A stretch of DNA of 64,000 nt, from NCBI RefSeq assembly GCF_001507645.1, contig NZ_CP013909.1:1488001-1552000 (forward strand), given 5' to 3'. The notes below the pieces were generated by a model that did not search any database, was not told where the DNA came from, and saw only the letters and a program-made list of their open reading frames with translations. This document shows, piece after piece, positions 44,400 through 52,678 of the stretch. Position 1 is the first letter of the stretch. Every line of letters begins with the position of its first letter. The DNA is from Hymenobacter sedentarius (lineage in GTDB: Bacteria > Bacteroidota > Bacteroidia > Cytophagales > Hymenobacteraceae). The position numbers were made by a program, and so were the translations under genes.

Positions 44400-45443
44400 A
44401 TGTTCCGCCGCTTCTACCCGCTTCTGTTTTTACTGCCGCTACTGCCCCTCGCTTCCTGCCTTAACCTCCTTAAGCCGCGCCACGATTTTGTGGAGTACAC
44501 CCCCGCTACCGGCCCCAACTATGCCTTGGATAGCTGTTGGGCTGCCCTACCCACCCGCCGCGACTCGGCCGATGCCGTGCCCCTAAACTCGGGCCTGCGC
44601 GACGAGCAAGCCGCCGCGCCGGCCGACGTTTTCTTTATCCATCCCACTACCTTTTACCGGCCCAAAGGCTGGAATGCTGACCTCAGCGCCAATAAGCTCA
44701 ACCGCTTCACTGACCGCAGCACCATCCGCCATCAGGCCAGCGCCTTCAATGCGGCCGGGCGCATCTATGCCCCGCGCTACCGCCAGGCCACGCTCTATTC
44801 CTTTTTCGACGAGCAGACCCCCAATGGCCAGGCCGCCCTGGACCTGGCTTACGCCGACGTGAAAGCCGCCTTCCAGTATTACCTCGCCCATTACAACCAG
44901 GGCCGCCCCATCATCATTGCCGGGCATAGCCAAGGCACGGCCCACGCTACCCGCCTGCTGCACGAATTCTTCGACCCCGACCTCAAGCTCCGCCGCCAGC
45001 TTGTGGCCGCCTACCTCGTCGGCTTCAAGGTGAAGACTGATGAGTATCAAACCATTCGCCCCTGCGCCGATTCGCTCGAAACGGGCTGCTTCATTACCTA
45101 CAATTCCGTAGCCACCAGCTTCGATTATTTGCCTTTCCAGCCATTTGCTGTCACCAATCCCCTCACCTGGAAACTCGACACCCTGCTAGCCCCCGCCACG
45201 CTCAACCGCGGTGGCGTCAGCCAGAATTTCAAGCGCATCGACCCACAGGTAACCGACGCCCAAATCCACAAAGGCCTGCTCTGGATAACTCCGCCCAAAC
45301 CCGGGGGATACCCCCGCTTCCTGCTCCCCGGCCGCCCCGAACTGCGCCATTCCTTCCACATCGCCGACTACGCCTTGTTCTACCTGAACATTCGCGAGAA
45401 CGCCAAGGCACGGGTACAGTCGTGGCAGCTGAGCAGTAAGTAG
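44400..45443 (+). CDS. DUF3089 lipoprotein, alpha/beta-hydrolase fold
   Basis: 347 residues. The lipoprotein signal MFRRFYPLLFLLPLLPLASC (Cys 20) is followed by a DUF3089 domain: ADVFFIHPTTFY, ASAFNAAGRIYAPRYRQATLYSFF, and the nucleophile elbow IIAGHSQGTAHATRLLHEFF with the catalytic Ser in GHSQG. A C-terminal His (RHSFHIADYALFYLNI) could complete the triad. It is therefore likely to be an envelope-bound esterase or lipase-like enzyme with unknown substrate. ATG 44400 is chosen because it opens the signal peptide. Confidence 0.88.
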   Translation: MFRRFYPLLFLLPLLPLASCLNLLKPRHDFVEYTPATGPNYALDSCWAALPTRRDSADAVPLNSGLRDEQAAAPADVFFIHPTTFYRPKGWNADLSANKLNRFTDRSTIRHQASAFNAAGRIYAPRYRQATLYSFFDEQTPNGQAALDLAYADVKAAFQYYLAHYNQGRPIIIAGHSQGTAHATRLLHEFFDPDLKLRRQLVAAYLVGFKVKTDEYQTIRPCADSLETGCFITYNSVATSFDYLPFQPFAVTNPLTWKLDTLLAPATLNRGGVSQNFKRIDPQVTDAQIHKGLLWITPPKPGGYPRFLLPGRPELRHSFHIADYALFYLNIRENAKARVQSWQLSSK

Positions 45444-45468
45444 CGCCAATTTTAATTGTGCATTCACA

Positions 45469-45505
45469 AAAAAGACCCGCTGGCGCAATGCCAGCGGGTC
45501 TTTTT
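45469..45505. terminator. Bidirectional intrinsic terminator
   Basis: AAAAAGACCCGCTGGC, a 5-nt loop, GCCAGCGGGTCTTTTT: a 16-bp perfect stem between the DUF3089 gene and the convergent tsf. Confidence 0.92.
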
Positions 45506-45523
45506 ATAAAGGGCTTAACGCAA

Positions 45524-46360
45524 TTAAGCGCCGATAGCCACACGCTTGAAGTCCGAAACCGTCATGCCTTTCGACTTGCTGTCGAGCAGGGCGGCGATGG
45601 TCAGCGAGTTGTCTTTCACGAACTCCTGGTTGAGCAGGGTGTTCTCTTTGTAGAACTTGTTGAGCTTGCCTTGGGCAATTTTCTCCAGCATGGCCTCGGG
45701 CTTGCCTTCGGCACGCGCCTGCTCTTTGCCGATTTCAATTTCGCGCTCCACCGTAGCCGAGTCCACACCGTCTTTGTCAACGGCAACGGGCTTCATGGCT
45801 ACAATTTGCATGGCTACGTCGCGGCCTACGGCAGCAGCGTCGGCCGAGCCCACGTTCTTCAGGCCCACGAGTACGCCTTTCTTGCTGTCGGAGTGGATGT
45901 AGGAAGCTACTTTCTCAGCGGTCAGGGTAGCGTAGGTCAGGTCCAGCTTCTCGCCGATTTTGCCCATCAGGTCGGTGATGTGCTCCTGAATGCTCAGGCC
46001 ATCCTCTTCTTTGGTAGCGAGCAGGTCTTCTTTGGTAGTAGCGTTGGTACGCACAGCAGCATCGAGGATGCGCTGAACCAGTTCACGGAAGTTAGCCACT
46101 TTGGCTACCGACTCGGTTTCGCAGGCCAAGGCCACCAGTTTGCCGTTGGTGCCATCTTCGCTCACGCTCACGGCTACAAAGCCTTCCGACGTTTCGTTTT
46201 CGGCACGCTTGTCAGCGATTTTCTGACCAGCCTTGCGCAAAATGTCGCGGGCAGCTTCGAAGTCGCCATCGGCTTCGGTCAGGGCTTTTTTGCAATCCAT
46301 CATGCCGGCACCGGTCATGGTGCGGAGCTTGTTTACGTCTGCGGCGGTAATAGCGGCCAT
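45524..46360 (-). CDS. tsf: Elongation factor Ts
   Basis: 278-residue cytoplasmic nucleotide-exchange factor for EF-Tu. The N-terminal UBA-like domain has DVNKLRTMTGAGMMDCKKALTEADGDFEAA, and the core domain the signature LVALACETESVAKVANFRELVQ. The length is normal. The gene is last in the rplM-rpsI-rpsB-tsf cluster. A hairpin with T-tract at 46399 lies between rpsB and tsf, so expression may be reduced or may need its own promoter. Start at ATG 46360. Confidence 0.97.
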   Translation of the reverse strand: MAAITAADVNKLRTMTGAGMMDCKKALTEADGDFEAARDILRKAGQKIADKRAENETSEGFVAVSVSEDGTNGKLVALACETESVAKVANFRELVQRILDAAVRTNATTKEDLLATKEEDGLSIQEHITDLMGKIGEKLDLTYATLTAEKVASYIHSDSKKGVLVGLKNVGSADAAAVGRDVAMQIVAMKPVAVDKDGVDSATVEREIEIGKEQARAEGKPEAMLEKIAQGKLNKFYKENTLLNQEFVKDNSLTIAALLDSKSKGMTVSDFKRVAIGA

Positions 46361-46398
46361 TAGATGTTGTGTTTGTTGGGTTGGAATTCAGGGAAAAG

Positions 46399-46443
46399 AA
46401 AAAGGGAACCTCCGGAGCCTAGCTACTCGAAGGTTCCCTTTTT
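46399..46443. terminator. Hairpin with T-tract between rpsB and tsf
   Basis: AAAAAGGGAACCT, a 19-nt loop, AGGTTCCCTTTTT. On the coding (minus) strand it follows the rpsB stop and ends in TTTTTC. It may terminate or attenuate transcription before tsf. Confidence 0.7.
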
Positions 46444-46462
46444 TCAAAGAGCTAAGAAGGGA

Positions 46463-47230
46463 CTATTCTTCGTCAGCAGCCGTTTTTTCGGCGATGGCAG
46501 CCTCGTCGGCTTCCTTGCGCTCGGCGTCTTCTTTGTCAACTTTGCGCTCCGACAGGCCGTCTTCGATGGCCTTGCCAATGACGCCCACGATGAGCTGAAT
46601 GGACTTCGAGGCGTCGTCGTTGGCAGGAATTGGGAACTGCACCAGCTCGGGGTTGGAGTTCGTGTCGCAGATAGCAAACACCGGGATGCCCAATTTCTGA
46701 GCTTCTTTCACGGCGATGTGCTCGCGCTTCACGTCTACTACAAAGAGGGCAGCGGGCAGGCGGCCGAGGTCGGCGATGCCACCGAGTACGCGGTCCAGCT
46801 TGGCGCGCTCACGCGACATCATCAGCTTCTCGCGCTTGGCGAGAGCGGCGTAGGCCGTGTTCTCTTTCACCATCTTGTCGATGGTGGCCATCTTCTTCAG
46901 GCTCTTGCGAACCGTGGCGAAGTTGGTGAGCATGCCGCCCAACCACCGGTCGGTAACGAAAGGCATCTTCAAACGCTCAGCTTCCGTCGTAACGATTTCC
47001 TGCGCCTGCTTTTTCGTGGCTACGAACATGATTTTGCGGCCGCTCTTCGCAATGTTGCGAATAGCTTGGGCTGCGTAGTCAAGCGAAACCAGCGTTTTGT
47101 TGAGGTCAATAATGTGGATGCCGTTCTTCTCCATGAAGATGTACGGCGCCATTTTGGGGTCCCACTTGCGGGTGAGGTGACCAAAATGGGCACCTGCGTC
47201 GAGCAGGTCCTTATAGGTAGTCTGGGCCAT
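46463..47230 (-). CDS. rpsB: 30S ribosomal protein S2
   Basis: 255-residue S2 protein of the small subunit. It shows the N-terminal LLDAGAHFGHLTRKWDPKM, the central RWLGGMLTNFATVRKS and the late IPVFAICDTNSNPELVQFPIPANDDA. The last 30 residues are a charged Glu/Ala/Lys tail, longer than in E. coli. A Shine-Dalgarno sequence AGGAGG lies 9 bases before ATG 47230, an uncommon feature for Bacteroidota, where most genes lack one. Third gene of the cluster. Confidence 0.97.
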   Translation of the reverse strand: MAQTTYKDLLDAGAHFGHLTRKWDPKMAPYIFMEKNGIHIIDLNKTLVSLDYAAQAIRNIAKSGRKIMFVATKKQAQEIVTTEAERLKMPFVTDRWLGGMLTNFATVRKSLKKMATIDKMVKENTAYAALAKREKLMMSRERAKLDRVLGGIADLGRLPAALFVVDVKREHIAVKEAQKLGIPVFAICDTNSNPELVQFPIPANDDASKSIQLIVGVIGKAIEDGLSERKVDKEDAERKEADEAAIAEKTAADEE

Positions 47231-47239
47231 GATATGTTT

Positions 47240-47245
47240 CCTCCT
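47240..47245 (-). promoter_or_regulatory. Strong Shine-Dalgarno sequence of rpsB
   Basis: The minus strand reads AGGAGG, 9 bases before the rpsB ATG. Most starts in this window show no such motif. Confidence 0.7.
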
Positions 47246-47248
47246 GGA

Positions 47249-47635
47249 TTAGCGTTTCGAGAACTGGAACGAGCGACGAGCTTTGCGCTTGCCGAATTTC
47301 TTGCGTTCCACCATGCGCGGGTCGCGGGTCAGAAAGCCTTCCTTCTTCAAAGCAGGACGGGTTTCTTCGTTGTCGCTAACCAGAGCCTTGGTGATGGCCA
47401 AACGGATGGCTTCAGCCTGAGCCGAAATGCCGCCGCCGCGCACGTTCACCTTGATGTCGTACTGGCCGACTTGCTCCAGGATTGCCAGGGGTTGGTTCAC
47501 GACGTTTTCCAGCAACTCGTTGCTGAAATACGACTTCATGTCCCGGTCATTGATAGTGATATTCCCTTGCCCGGCCTGCATGTAAATGCGGGCCACCGAG
47601 GTTTTTCTTCTACCAGAGGTGTTGGTAATTGCCAT
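47249..47635 (-). CDS. rpsI: 30S ribosomal protein S9
   Basis: 128-residue S9 protein. The N-terminal TNTSGRRKTSVARIYMQAGQGNITIN, the VRGGGISAQAEAIRLAITKAL core and the basic C-terminus (RKKFGKRKARRSFQFSKR) that reaches the ribosomal P-site are all present. It lies 35 bases after rplM and 18 bases before rpsB on the same strand, consistent with one operon. Start at ATG 47635. Confidence 0.97.
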   Translation of the reverse strand: MAITNTSGRRKTSVARIYMQAGQGNITINDRDMKSYFSNELLENVVNQPLAILEQVGQYDIKVNVRGGGISAQAEAIRLAITKALVSDNEETRPALKKEGFLTRDPRMVERKKFGKRKARRSFQFSKR

Positions 47636-47670
47636 TTAGTGGAAAAATAAAAGCGTAAGCCGTCGTTGGC

Positions 47671-48123
47671 TTACAGGTTTTTGAGTTCGATAGCAACGGG
47701 CTGCTGGGCTTCGTGCGGATGCTCCATGCCGGCGTACACGTACAGGTTGCGGTACTGAGCCGAACCCAACTTGTTGCCTTGCAGCATGCCTTTCACGGCG
47801 TGCTCAATTACACGGCGCGAGTCGCGGTTCATTTGCTCGCGTACGGTGCGACGCTTCTGGCCGCCGGGGTAACCCGAGTGCGTGATGTAGACCTTCTCGG
47901 TCATTTTTTTGCCCGTAACGCGCAGGTTGTCGGCATTGAGAACGATGACGTTGTCACCGCAGTCCGAGTTGGGCGTAAACGAAGGCTTGTGCTTGCCGCG
48001 CAGAATGTTGGCAATCTGCGAGCAAACGCGGCCCAGCGGGGCTACGCTGGCGTCTACGATAACCCAGCTCTTCTGGGCGTTGGCCTTATTGACGTGGGTC
48101 GTCTTGAAGCTCAGGTGGTCCAT
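47671..48123 (-). CDS. rplM: 50S ribosomal protein L13
   Basis: 150-residue L13 protein, first gene of the rplM-rpsI-rpsB-tsf cluster. Visible signatures: WVIVDASVAPLGRVCSQIANILRGKHKPSFTPNSDCGDNVIVLNA and TEKVYITHSGYPGGQKRRTV. It has a well-formed promoter (48196-48226) and a leader of roughly 65 bases with a hairpin at 48164-48182. In many bacteria ribosomal operons are autoregulated through such leaders; whether this one is needs testing. Start at ATG 48123. Confidence 0.97.
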   Translation of the reverse strand: MDHLSFKTTHVNKANAQKSWVIVDASVAPLGRVCSQIANILRGKHKPSFTPNSDCGDNVIVLNADNLRVTGKKMTEKVYITHSGYPGGQKRRTVREQMNRDSRRVIEHAVKGMLQGNKLGSAQYRNLYVYAGMEHPHEAQQPVAIELKNL

Positions 48124-48163
48124 GAGTCGAAAAAAAGGTATGCTAAACTATTGAATAAGAGTT

Positions 48164-48182
48164 CGAAGCCCCTACGGCTTCG
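48164..48182 (-). promoter_or_regulatory. Hairpin in the rplM leader
   Basis: CGAAGCC, a 5-nt loop, GGCTTCG, in the transcribed leader about 40 bases before the rplM ATG. No T-tract follows directly, so it is not a typical terminator; it could be part of a ribosomal-protein binding site. Confidence 0.4.
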
Positions 48183-48195
48183 GGAAAAACGGACA

Positions 48196-48226
48196 CAAAG
48201 GTACTGATTTATGGGGAAATAGGCAA
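48196..48226 (-). promoter_or_regulatory. Bacteroidota-type promoter of the rplM operon
   Basis: On the minus strand a TTG (48224-48226) is followed after exactly 20 bases by TACCTTTG (48196-48203). This matches the primary sigma factor consensus of Bacteroidota (TTG, 19-21 bases, TAnnTTTG). It is the clearest promoter in the window. Confidence 0.8.
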
Positions 48227-48333
48227 ACATGGACGAGTAGTTTTTCTGTTGTCGTCCGAAGTTCAACCCCGCCACAGCCGGGCCCTAGGGCAGCCAAGTG
48301 AGCACAAGCGTACTTTTGGGCCTTTCGTTCCTT

Positions 48334-49797
48334 ATGAACCCAGCCACTCCTGTTTCAGATTCTTCGGCTTCCACCCGGCGTGCCCGGCTGCTGCTGGCCG
48401 TATTCCTGGGGATATCGGTGGTGGTGGCGTTTCTGACGAAGAGCACCTACGATTCGGGCGACAGCATCAAGCACTACCTGTTTGCGCGCGACGCCTTTCA
48501 GTACCCCATGAATTACCTTGATTCGTGGGCCAAGCCGTTGTTTACGCTGCTGGCTTCGGTCCCGGCGCAGGCGGGGTTCCTGGGTATGAAGCTCTTCCAG
48601 TGCGGGGTGGTGGCATTGTCGGCGTGGTGCGCGTTTGTGGTGGCGCGGGCCTTGCGCCTGCCGGCGCCAGAACTGGCCATTCTGTTCGCTTACGCCGCCC
48701 CTGATTATTTCTTCATTCAGTTTTCCGGCCTCACCGAGCCGCTGTTTGGGCTGTTGCTGGTGGGCGCGGTGGCGCTGGCCGTTACGGGCCGGCCGGGGTG
48801 GTCGGCGGCGCTTATTTCCCTGCTGCCCTTTGTGCGCTCCGAAGGTTTCATGCTCATTGGCATCTGGACGGTATACCTGGCGTGGGAACGGCAGTGGTGG
48901 TTTTTGCCCTTGTTGCTGCTGGGCTATGCGGTATTTAGCGCCGTAGGCGCGGTGGTGCTCGGCGACTGGGGTTGGGTTTTTGGCCACAATCCTTACGCCA
49001 CGGTGTCAGTATACGGGCACGGCGATTGGGACCATTTCTGGATTCATCTGCCCTACCTGCTGGGCCGGGTGCTTTGGGCGCTTGCGCTCATTGGCGCCGG
49101 GCGCATGCTGCTCGACTGCTTCCGGCCCGTGCGCCGCCGGGCGCCGCTGTTTCGGGCTGAGCTATTCCTGATTTACGGAAGCATCGTCGTATTCGTGGGG
49201 GCCCACACTATTTTCTGGGCCAAGGGCCTGTTCAATTCCTTTGGCCTGACGCGGGTGCTTACCGTGACCACGCCACTGTTTGCCCTGGCGGCCCTCAGCG
49301 GCCTGGCCGGCGTGGCGCGGGTAGGCCAGACGGTGGCTGCTCGGCGGCGCATCCGCATTGCGGTGGCGCTGGCGGCTGTGCTGTTTCCGGCTGTGGAACC
49401 AGGCAGCGACTTTCCCTGGCAGCACGACTTCACGCGGACGCCCGACCAGCAAGTGGTGGAAAATGCGGCGGCCTGGATACGCCGCACGTATGGCCCGGCG
49501 GCACGGCCTTTGGCGTATGAGTTCCCTTATGTGGCCGTGGCGACGCGCAACAACTTCTTCGACCCCAAAGCCCACCCCGCCATTGTCCTGAATAAAGACG
49601 CCCAGGTAGCGTCGCTGCCCGTGGGCGGGCTCCTGGTGTGGGACGACTGGTACACGCCCGTAGAAGGCCACGTGTACCTAGATAAGGTTCGGGCAGATGC
49701 CCGCTTCCGGCAGATGTGGCAAGACTCGCTGCCCCGCCACCCGCTGCACCCGGAACGCGACACCACCCGCATAATAGTATTCGAGCGGGTGCGCTGA
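48334..49797 (+). CDS. Polytopic membrane protein, possibly a GT-C-like glycosyltransferase
   Basis: 487 residues with some ten TM helices. After TM 1 comes a periplasmic loop KSTYDSGDSIKHYLFARDAFQYP, whose acidic pair resembles the catalytic loop of GT-C glycosyltransferases that use polyprenyl-phosphate sugars. The helices FLTKS, ILFAYAAPDYFFIQFSGLTEP, and LLPFVRSEGFMLIGIW fit that class. The C-terminal domain (about 375-487) is soluble. The exact substrate is unknown and the assignment is tentative. ATG 48334 (MNPATP) is preferred to an upstream GTG. It is divergent from the ribosomal operon. Confidence 0.65.
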   Translation: MNPATPVSDSSASTRRARLLLAVFLGISVVVAFLTKSTYDSGDSIKHYLFARDAFQYPMNYLDSWAKPLFTLLASVPAQAGFLGMKLFQCGVVALSAWCAFVVARALRLPAPELAILFAYAAPDYFFIQFSGLTEPLFGLLLVGAVALAVTGRPGWSAALISLLPFVRSEGFMLIGIWTVYLAWERQWWFLPLLLLGYAVFSAVGAVVLGDWGWVFGHNPYATVSVYGHGDWDHFWIHLPYLLGRVLWALALIGAGRMLLDCFRPVRRRAPLFRAELFLIYGSIVVFVGAHTIFWAKGLFNSFGLTRVLTVTTPLFALAALSGLAGVARVGQTVAARRRIRIAVALAAVLFPAVEPGSDFPWQHDFTRTPDQQVVENAAAWIRRTYGPAARPLAYEFPYVAVATRNNFFDPKAHPAIVLNKDAQVASLPVGGLLVWDDWYTPVEGHVYLDKVRADARFRQMWQDSLPRHPLHPERDTTRIIVFERVR

Positions 49798-49804
49798 GAT
49801 AGGG

Positions 49805-50518
49805 CTATTGGTTCTGCCGCAAGGCTTCCACCAGCACCCGAAAATCTTTGGGATAAGGCGCCTCTACCACTATTTCCTCGCCCTGCAGCCCCGTGAACTG
49901 CAGGCGCATGGCGTGCAAAGCAAAGCGCTTGATGAAGGGCTGCTCTTCCTCGCCGGCCTTCATGTTGAATTTCTTCTTCAGGGACGAGAGGAAAAAATCC
50001 TCCCCCCCATATAGTGTGTCGCCCACAATGGGCGCCTGCAAGTACATGAGGTGCAGGCGAATCTGGTGCATGCGGCCTGTGACGGGCTCACACAGAATAA
50101 GCGAATGGCGGGTAAAATTCTCGAGCGTGGTAAAGTGCGTTTCGGCCGCCTTGCCTTTGTAGGCGAGGCGGGCCTTGCCGCGCGTGGTATTTTCGATACT
50201 GCGCTCCACAATCTGATTGTCGAACTGCGGGGTGCCCCACACCACGGCGTGGTACTGCTTTTTCACCTCGCGGTTCTCGAACTGCATGGCGAGGTGGCGG
50301 TAGGCTTCGGGGGTTTTGGCGAAGGCCAGGGCGCCGCTGGTTTCGCGGTCAAGGCGGTGGGCGGCCTGAATGTCGTCGTGGTGCTGGCGGGCCAGCCGCA
50401 GCATGTTGGGCGCGCCGCCCACCCGCTCGTCGAGCGTGGCCAGGAACGGGGGCTTGTTAACGACGAGGTAATCGTCGTTTTCAAAAATAACGAGGTCGGA
50501 AAAATTGGGAAGCTTCAT
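49805..50518 (-). CDS. RluA-family pseudouridine synthase
   Basis: 237-residue enzyme that isomerises uridine to pseudouridine in rRNA or tRNA. The catalytic motif AAHRLDRETSG (Asp) and the later GRMHQIRLHLMYLQAPIVGDTLYGG are both present. There is no N-terminal S4 domain, so it resembles the shorter RluA/RluC/TruC types; the modified position cannot be told from sequence. ATG 50518 (MKLPNF) is chosen over the longer reading. The IS5 element sits 80 bases upstream of its start and may have separated it from its original promoter. Confidence 0.93.
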   Translation of the reverse strand: MKLPNFSDLVIFENDDYLVVNKPPFLATLDERVGGAPNMLRLARQHHDDIQAAHRLDRETSGALAFAKTPEAYRHLAMQFENREVKKQYHAVVWGTPQFDNQIVERSIENTTRGKARLAYKGKAAETHFTTLENFTRHSLILCEPVTGRMHQIRLHLMYLQAPIVGDTLYGGEDFFLSSLKKKFNMKAGEEEQPFIKRFALHAMRLQFTGLQGEEIVVEAPYPKDFRVLVEALRQNQ

Positions 50519-50597
50519 ACGAAGCCCCAAAGGTACGGCCCCCGGGCTGCCGCGCTTGCGCCGGAACGCTACCGCTTCGGGTAGCCCAATGAACTAG

Positions 50598-51412
50598 GGA
50601 GTGTTTACAGTTAAGGTCGACCTTTGAGCATGAATAAAGACCGGAGTTTATTGACCGATGCGCAGTGGGCGAAGCTTTCGCCGTTGCTGCCGGGCCAAGA
50701 AAGTTCGCCGGGCACGACGGCCAAAGACACGCGCTTGTTCGTGGAAGCCGTGCTCTGGCGGGCCCGTTGCGGCGTCTCGTGGCGTGATTTGCCGGCCGAG
50801 CGGTTTGGGCCCTGGCACACGGTGTACGCCCGGTTTCGCCGCTGGCGGCAAGCCGGGGTATGGCCCCGGGTGCTGGCCCAAGTGCAACAGGAAGCCGGCT
50901 TGCACCGCCTGCTGGTCGATTCCACCACCGTACGGGCGCACCAGGTGGCCGCCGGCGCGAAAAAAAAGACAGCCCTTGCGGGCAGGCGCTCGGCCGCAGC
51001 CGCGGCGGCTTCACGACCAAACTCCACCTGAGTTGCGACGCGCAGGGCCGCATTTGCGCCCTGGCCCTGACCGGGGGCCACGCGGGGGATTGCCCGCAAG
51101 CGCTCGGGTTGCTGGTGCAGCACTTGCGCCCGGGGCAGGCGGTGCTGGCCGACCGGGCCTACGACGCGGGCTACGTGCGCGCCCAAATCCAGCAGGCAGG
51201 GGCCACGGCCGTGATTCCCGGCAAGAAAAACCGCACGGTCCCGTTGGCGCATGACGCTGAAAGCTACAAAGAGCGCAACCACATCGAACGGGCTATTAAT
51301 GGCTTAAAACGCTTTCGGGCCGTAGCTACCCGATTCGACAAACGCGCCGCCAACTACTTTGCTACTTGCTGCTTAGTTGCAGCTTTAACCTGGCTCTAAC
51401 TGTAAACACTCC
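50598..51412 (+). mobile_element. IS5-family insertion sequence, copy 1 (815 bp)
   Basis: The ends are GGAGTGTTTACAGTTA and its exact complement. CTAG is present directly outside both ends (50594-50597 and 51413-51416), consistent with a 4-bp target duplication; TA alone is the alternative if the ends are read as GGG. It carries one transposase in two overlapping frames. It is intact by sequence and lies between the RluA-like gene and a histidine kinase gene. Confidence 0.92.
50630..51399 (+). CDS. IS5-family transposase, made by -1 frameshift
   Basis: The first frame (50630-51031) gives MNKDRSLLTDAQWAKLSPLLPG, a DUF4096-type N-terminal domain, and the first catalytic Asp in LLVDSTTVRAH. At the run of eight A (50960-50967) a -1 shift enters the second frame, which runs to TAA 51397-51399 and holds the other catalytic residues: Asp in AVLADRAYDA and Glu in KERNHIERAINGLKRFR. 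The combined product of about 256 residues has the length of IS5/IS427-group transposases. Unshifted translation would end at 51031 with no complete DDE site. Confidence 0.88.
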
Positions 51413-51456
51413 CTAGTTTAGCTGAATTGATGCTTCGACCAGCGCCGCAGTCCGGT

Positions 51457-52530
51457 CTATTTGTTGCGCGGGCTGATGTTTCCGCTTTTAGGCTTGCTCA
51501 ACTTAAATTCCAGCGTTGTGCCTTCGCCGATGGTGCTTTTTACTCGAATGCTGGATTTGTGGGCTTCCACAATGTGCTTGCTGATGGCGAGGCCCAGGCC
51601 TGAGCCGCCCGATTCGCGCGAGCGGCTTTTATCGATGCGGTAGAACCGCTCGAAAATGCGCGACTGGTGCTCCGGCGCGATGCCGGCGCCGTCGTCGCGC
51701 ACGGAAATGCGCACGGAGCGGCCAGATTCGACCAAGCCCACCACCACCCGGCCCTGCGCGCGGCCGTACTTGATGGCATTGTCAACCAGGTTCACCAGCA
51801 CTTGGCGGATGCGGTTGCGGTCGGCGACCACCAACAGGCCCGTTTCGGGAAGGTTGGGCGGAAACAGCTCGAGGGCCGTGCCGCGCCGGGCCGCCTGCTG
51901 CTCCAGCAGCTCGAATATCTCGCGCACCAGCGCCACCAGGTCAAAGCGCTGGCGGCGCATGCGCACTACGCCTTTTTCGAGTTGGGCAATGGTGACCAGG
52001 TCCTGTACCAGGGCATCGAGCGTGTCGAGGCTGGCGGCGGCTTTGCTCAGAAACTTCCGGCGCGTGGCCAGGTCAATTTCGTCGTCTTCGTCGTCTAAGA
52101 TGGTGTGCACGAAGCCCTGGGCGGCGAAGAGCGGCGTTTTCAATTCGTGCGAGACGTCGGCCAGGAACTCCCGGCGCAGCGCCTGCAGGCGCACTAGTTC
52201 GTCGAGCTCTTGCTGGCGGCGCTCGGCCATGAGCAGGATTTCATCGCGCACACGCTTCACGGGCTCGGGCCGAAACAGGAATTTATTGCTCAGGCGCTTG
52301 AACTCCTTGCGTTTGATGTGCTCCAGGCCCGCGTAGATGCCGTTGATTTCCCGAAAAATCAGCGCTTCAAACGACAAATAGACCAGCAAAAAACACGCGG
52401 CTACCGTGATGCCCGCCGCCAGAAAGGCTTCCCGAAACGGCAGCATGGGCCCAAAGTGGGCATAGGCAGTGAGCACACCGGCCACCAGCAGCGCAATGAG
52501 GATGGCAATGGTGCGGGAAGACAGGTTCAT
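51457..52530 (-). CDS. PhoR-like sensor histidine kinase
   Basis: 357 residues. Two TM helices (about 7-26 and 36-54) flank a very short periplasmic loop, so the signal is probably sensed in the membrane or by partners. HisKA motif FLADVSHELKTPLFAAQGF (His 128), N box QVLVNLVDNAIKYG, G1 RDDGAGIAPEHQSRIFERFYRID and G2 GGSGLGLAISKHIVEAH are all intact. ATG 52530 is used. The response regulator gene is upstream on the same strand (52679-53374), with a 148-base gap that holds a palindromic repeat. The IS5 copy lies just downstream. Confidence 0.94.
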   Translation of the reverse strand: MNLSSRTIAILIALLVAGVLTAYAHFGPMLPFREAFLAAGITVAACFLLVYLSFEALIFREINGIYAGLEHIKRKEFKRLSNKFLFRPEPVKRVRDEILLMAERRQQELDELVRLQALRREFLADVSHELKTPLFAAQGFVHTILDDEDDEIDLATRRKFLSKAAASLDTLDALVQDLVTIAQLEKGVVRMRRQRFDLVALVREIFELLEQQAARRGTALELFPPNLPETGLLVVADRNRIRQVLVNLVDNAIKYGRAQGRVVVGLVESGRSVRISVRDDGAGIAPEHQSRIFERFYRIDKSRSRESGGSGLGLAISKHIVEAHKSSIRVKSTIGEGTTLEFKLSKPKSGNISPRNK

Positions 52531-52536
52531 TGCGGG

Positions 52537-52668
52537 AGTTTTGAGTGTTGAATGCTGAGGGTTGAATGGCCAAGGGGCATTCGCAGAGCTTGAAGGAGTT
52601 GTGAATCTGATTCGGCCGGGAGCCAGTCTCAATGATTTTCCAAAACTCAGCATTCAACACTCAAAACT
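52537..52668. repeat. Palindromic element between regulator and kinase genes
   Basis: The arms 52537-52559 (AGTTTTGAGTGTTGAATGCT...) and 52646-52668 are exact 23-bp complements. The 86-base interior has a further GGGTTGAATGGCC repeat and no ORF. It occupies nearly all of the gap between the response regulator and histidine kinase genes. Confidence 0.8.
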
Positions 52669-52678
52669 TAACCCTTAT

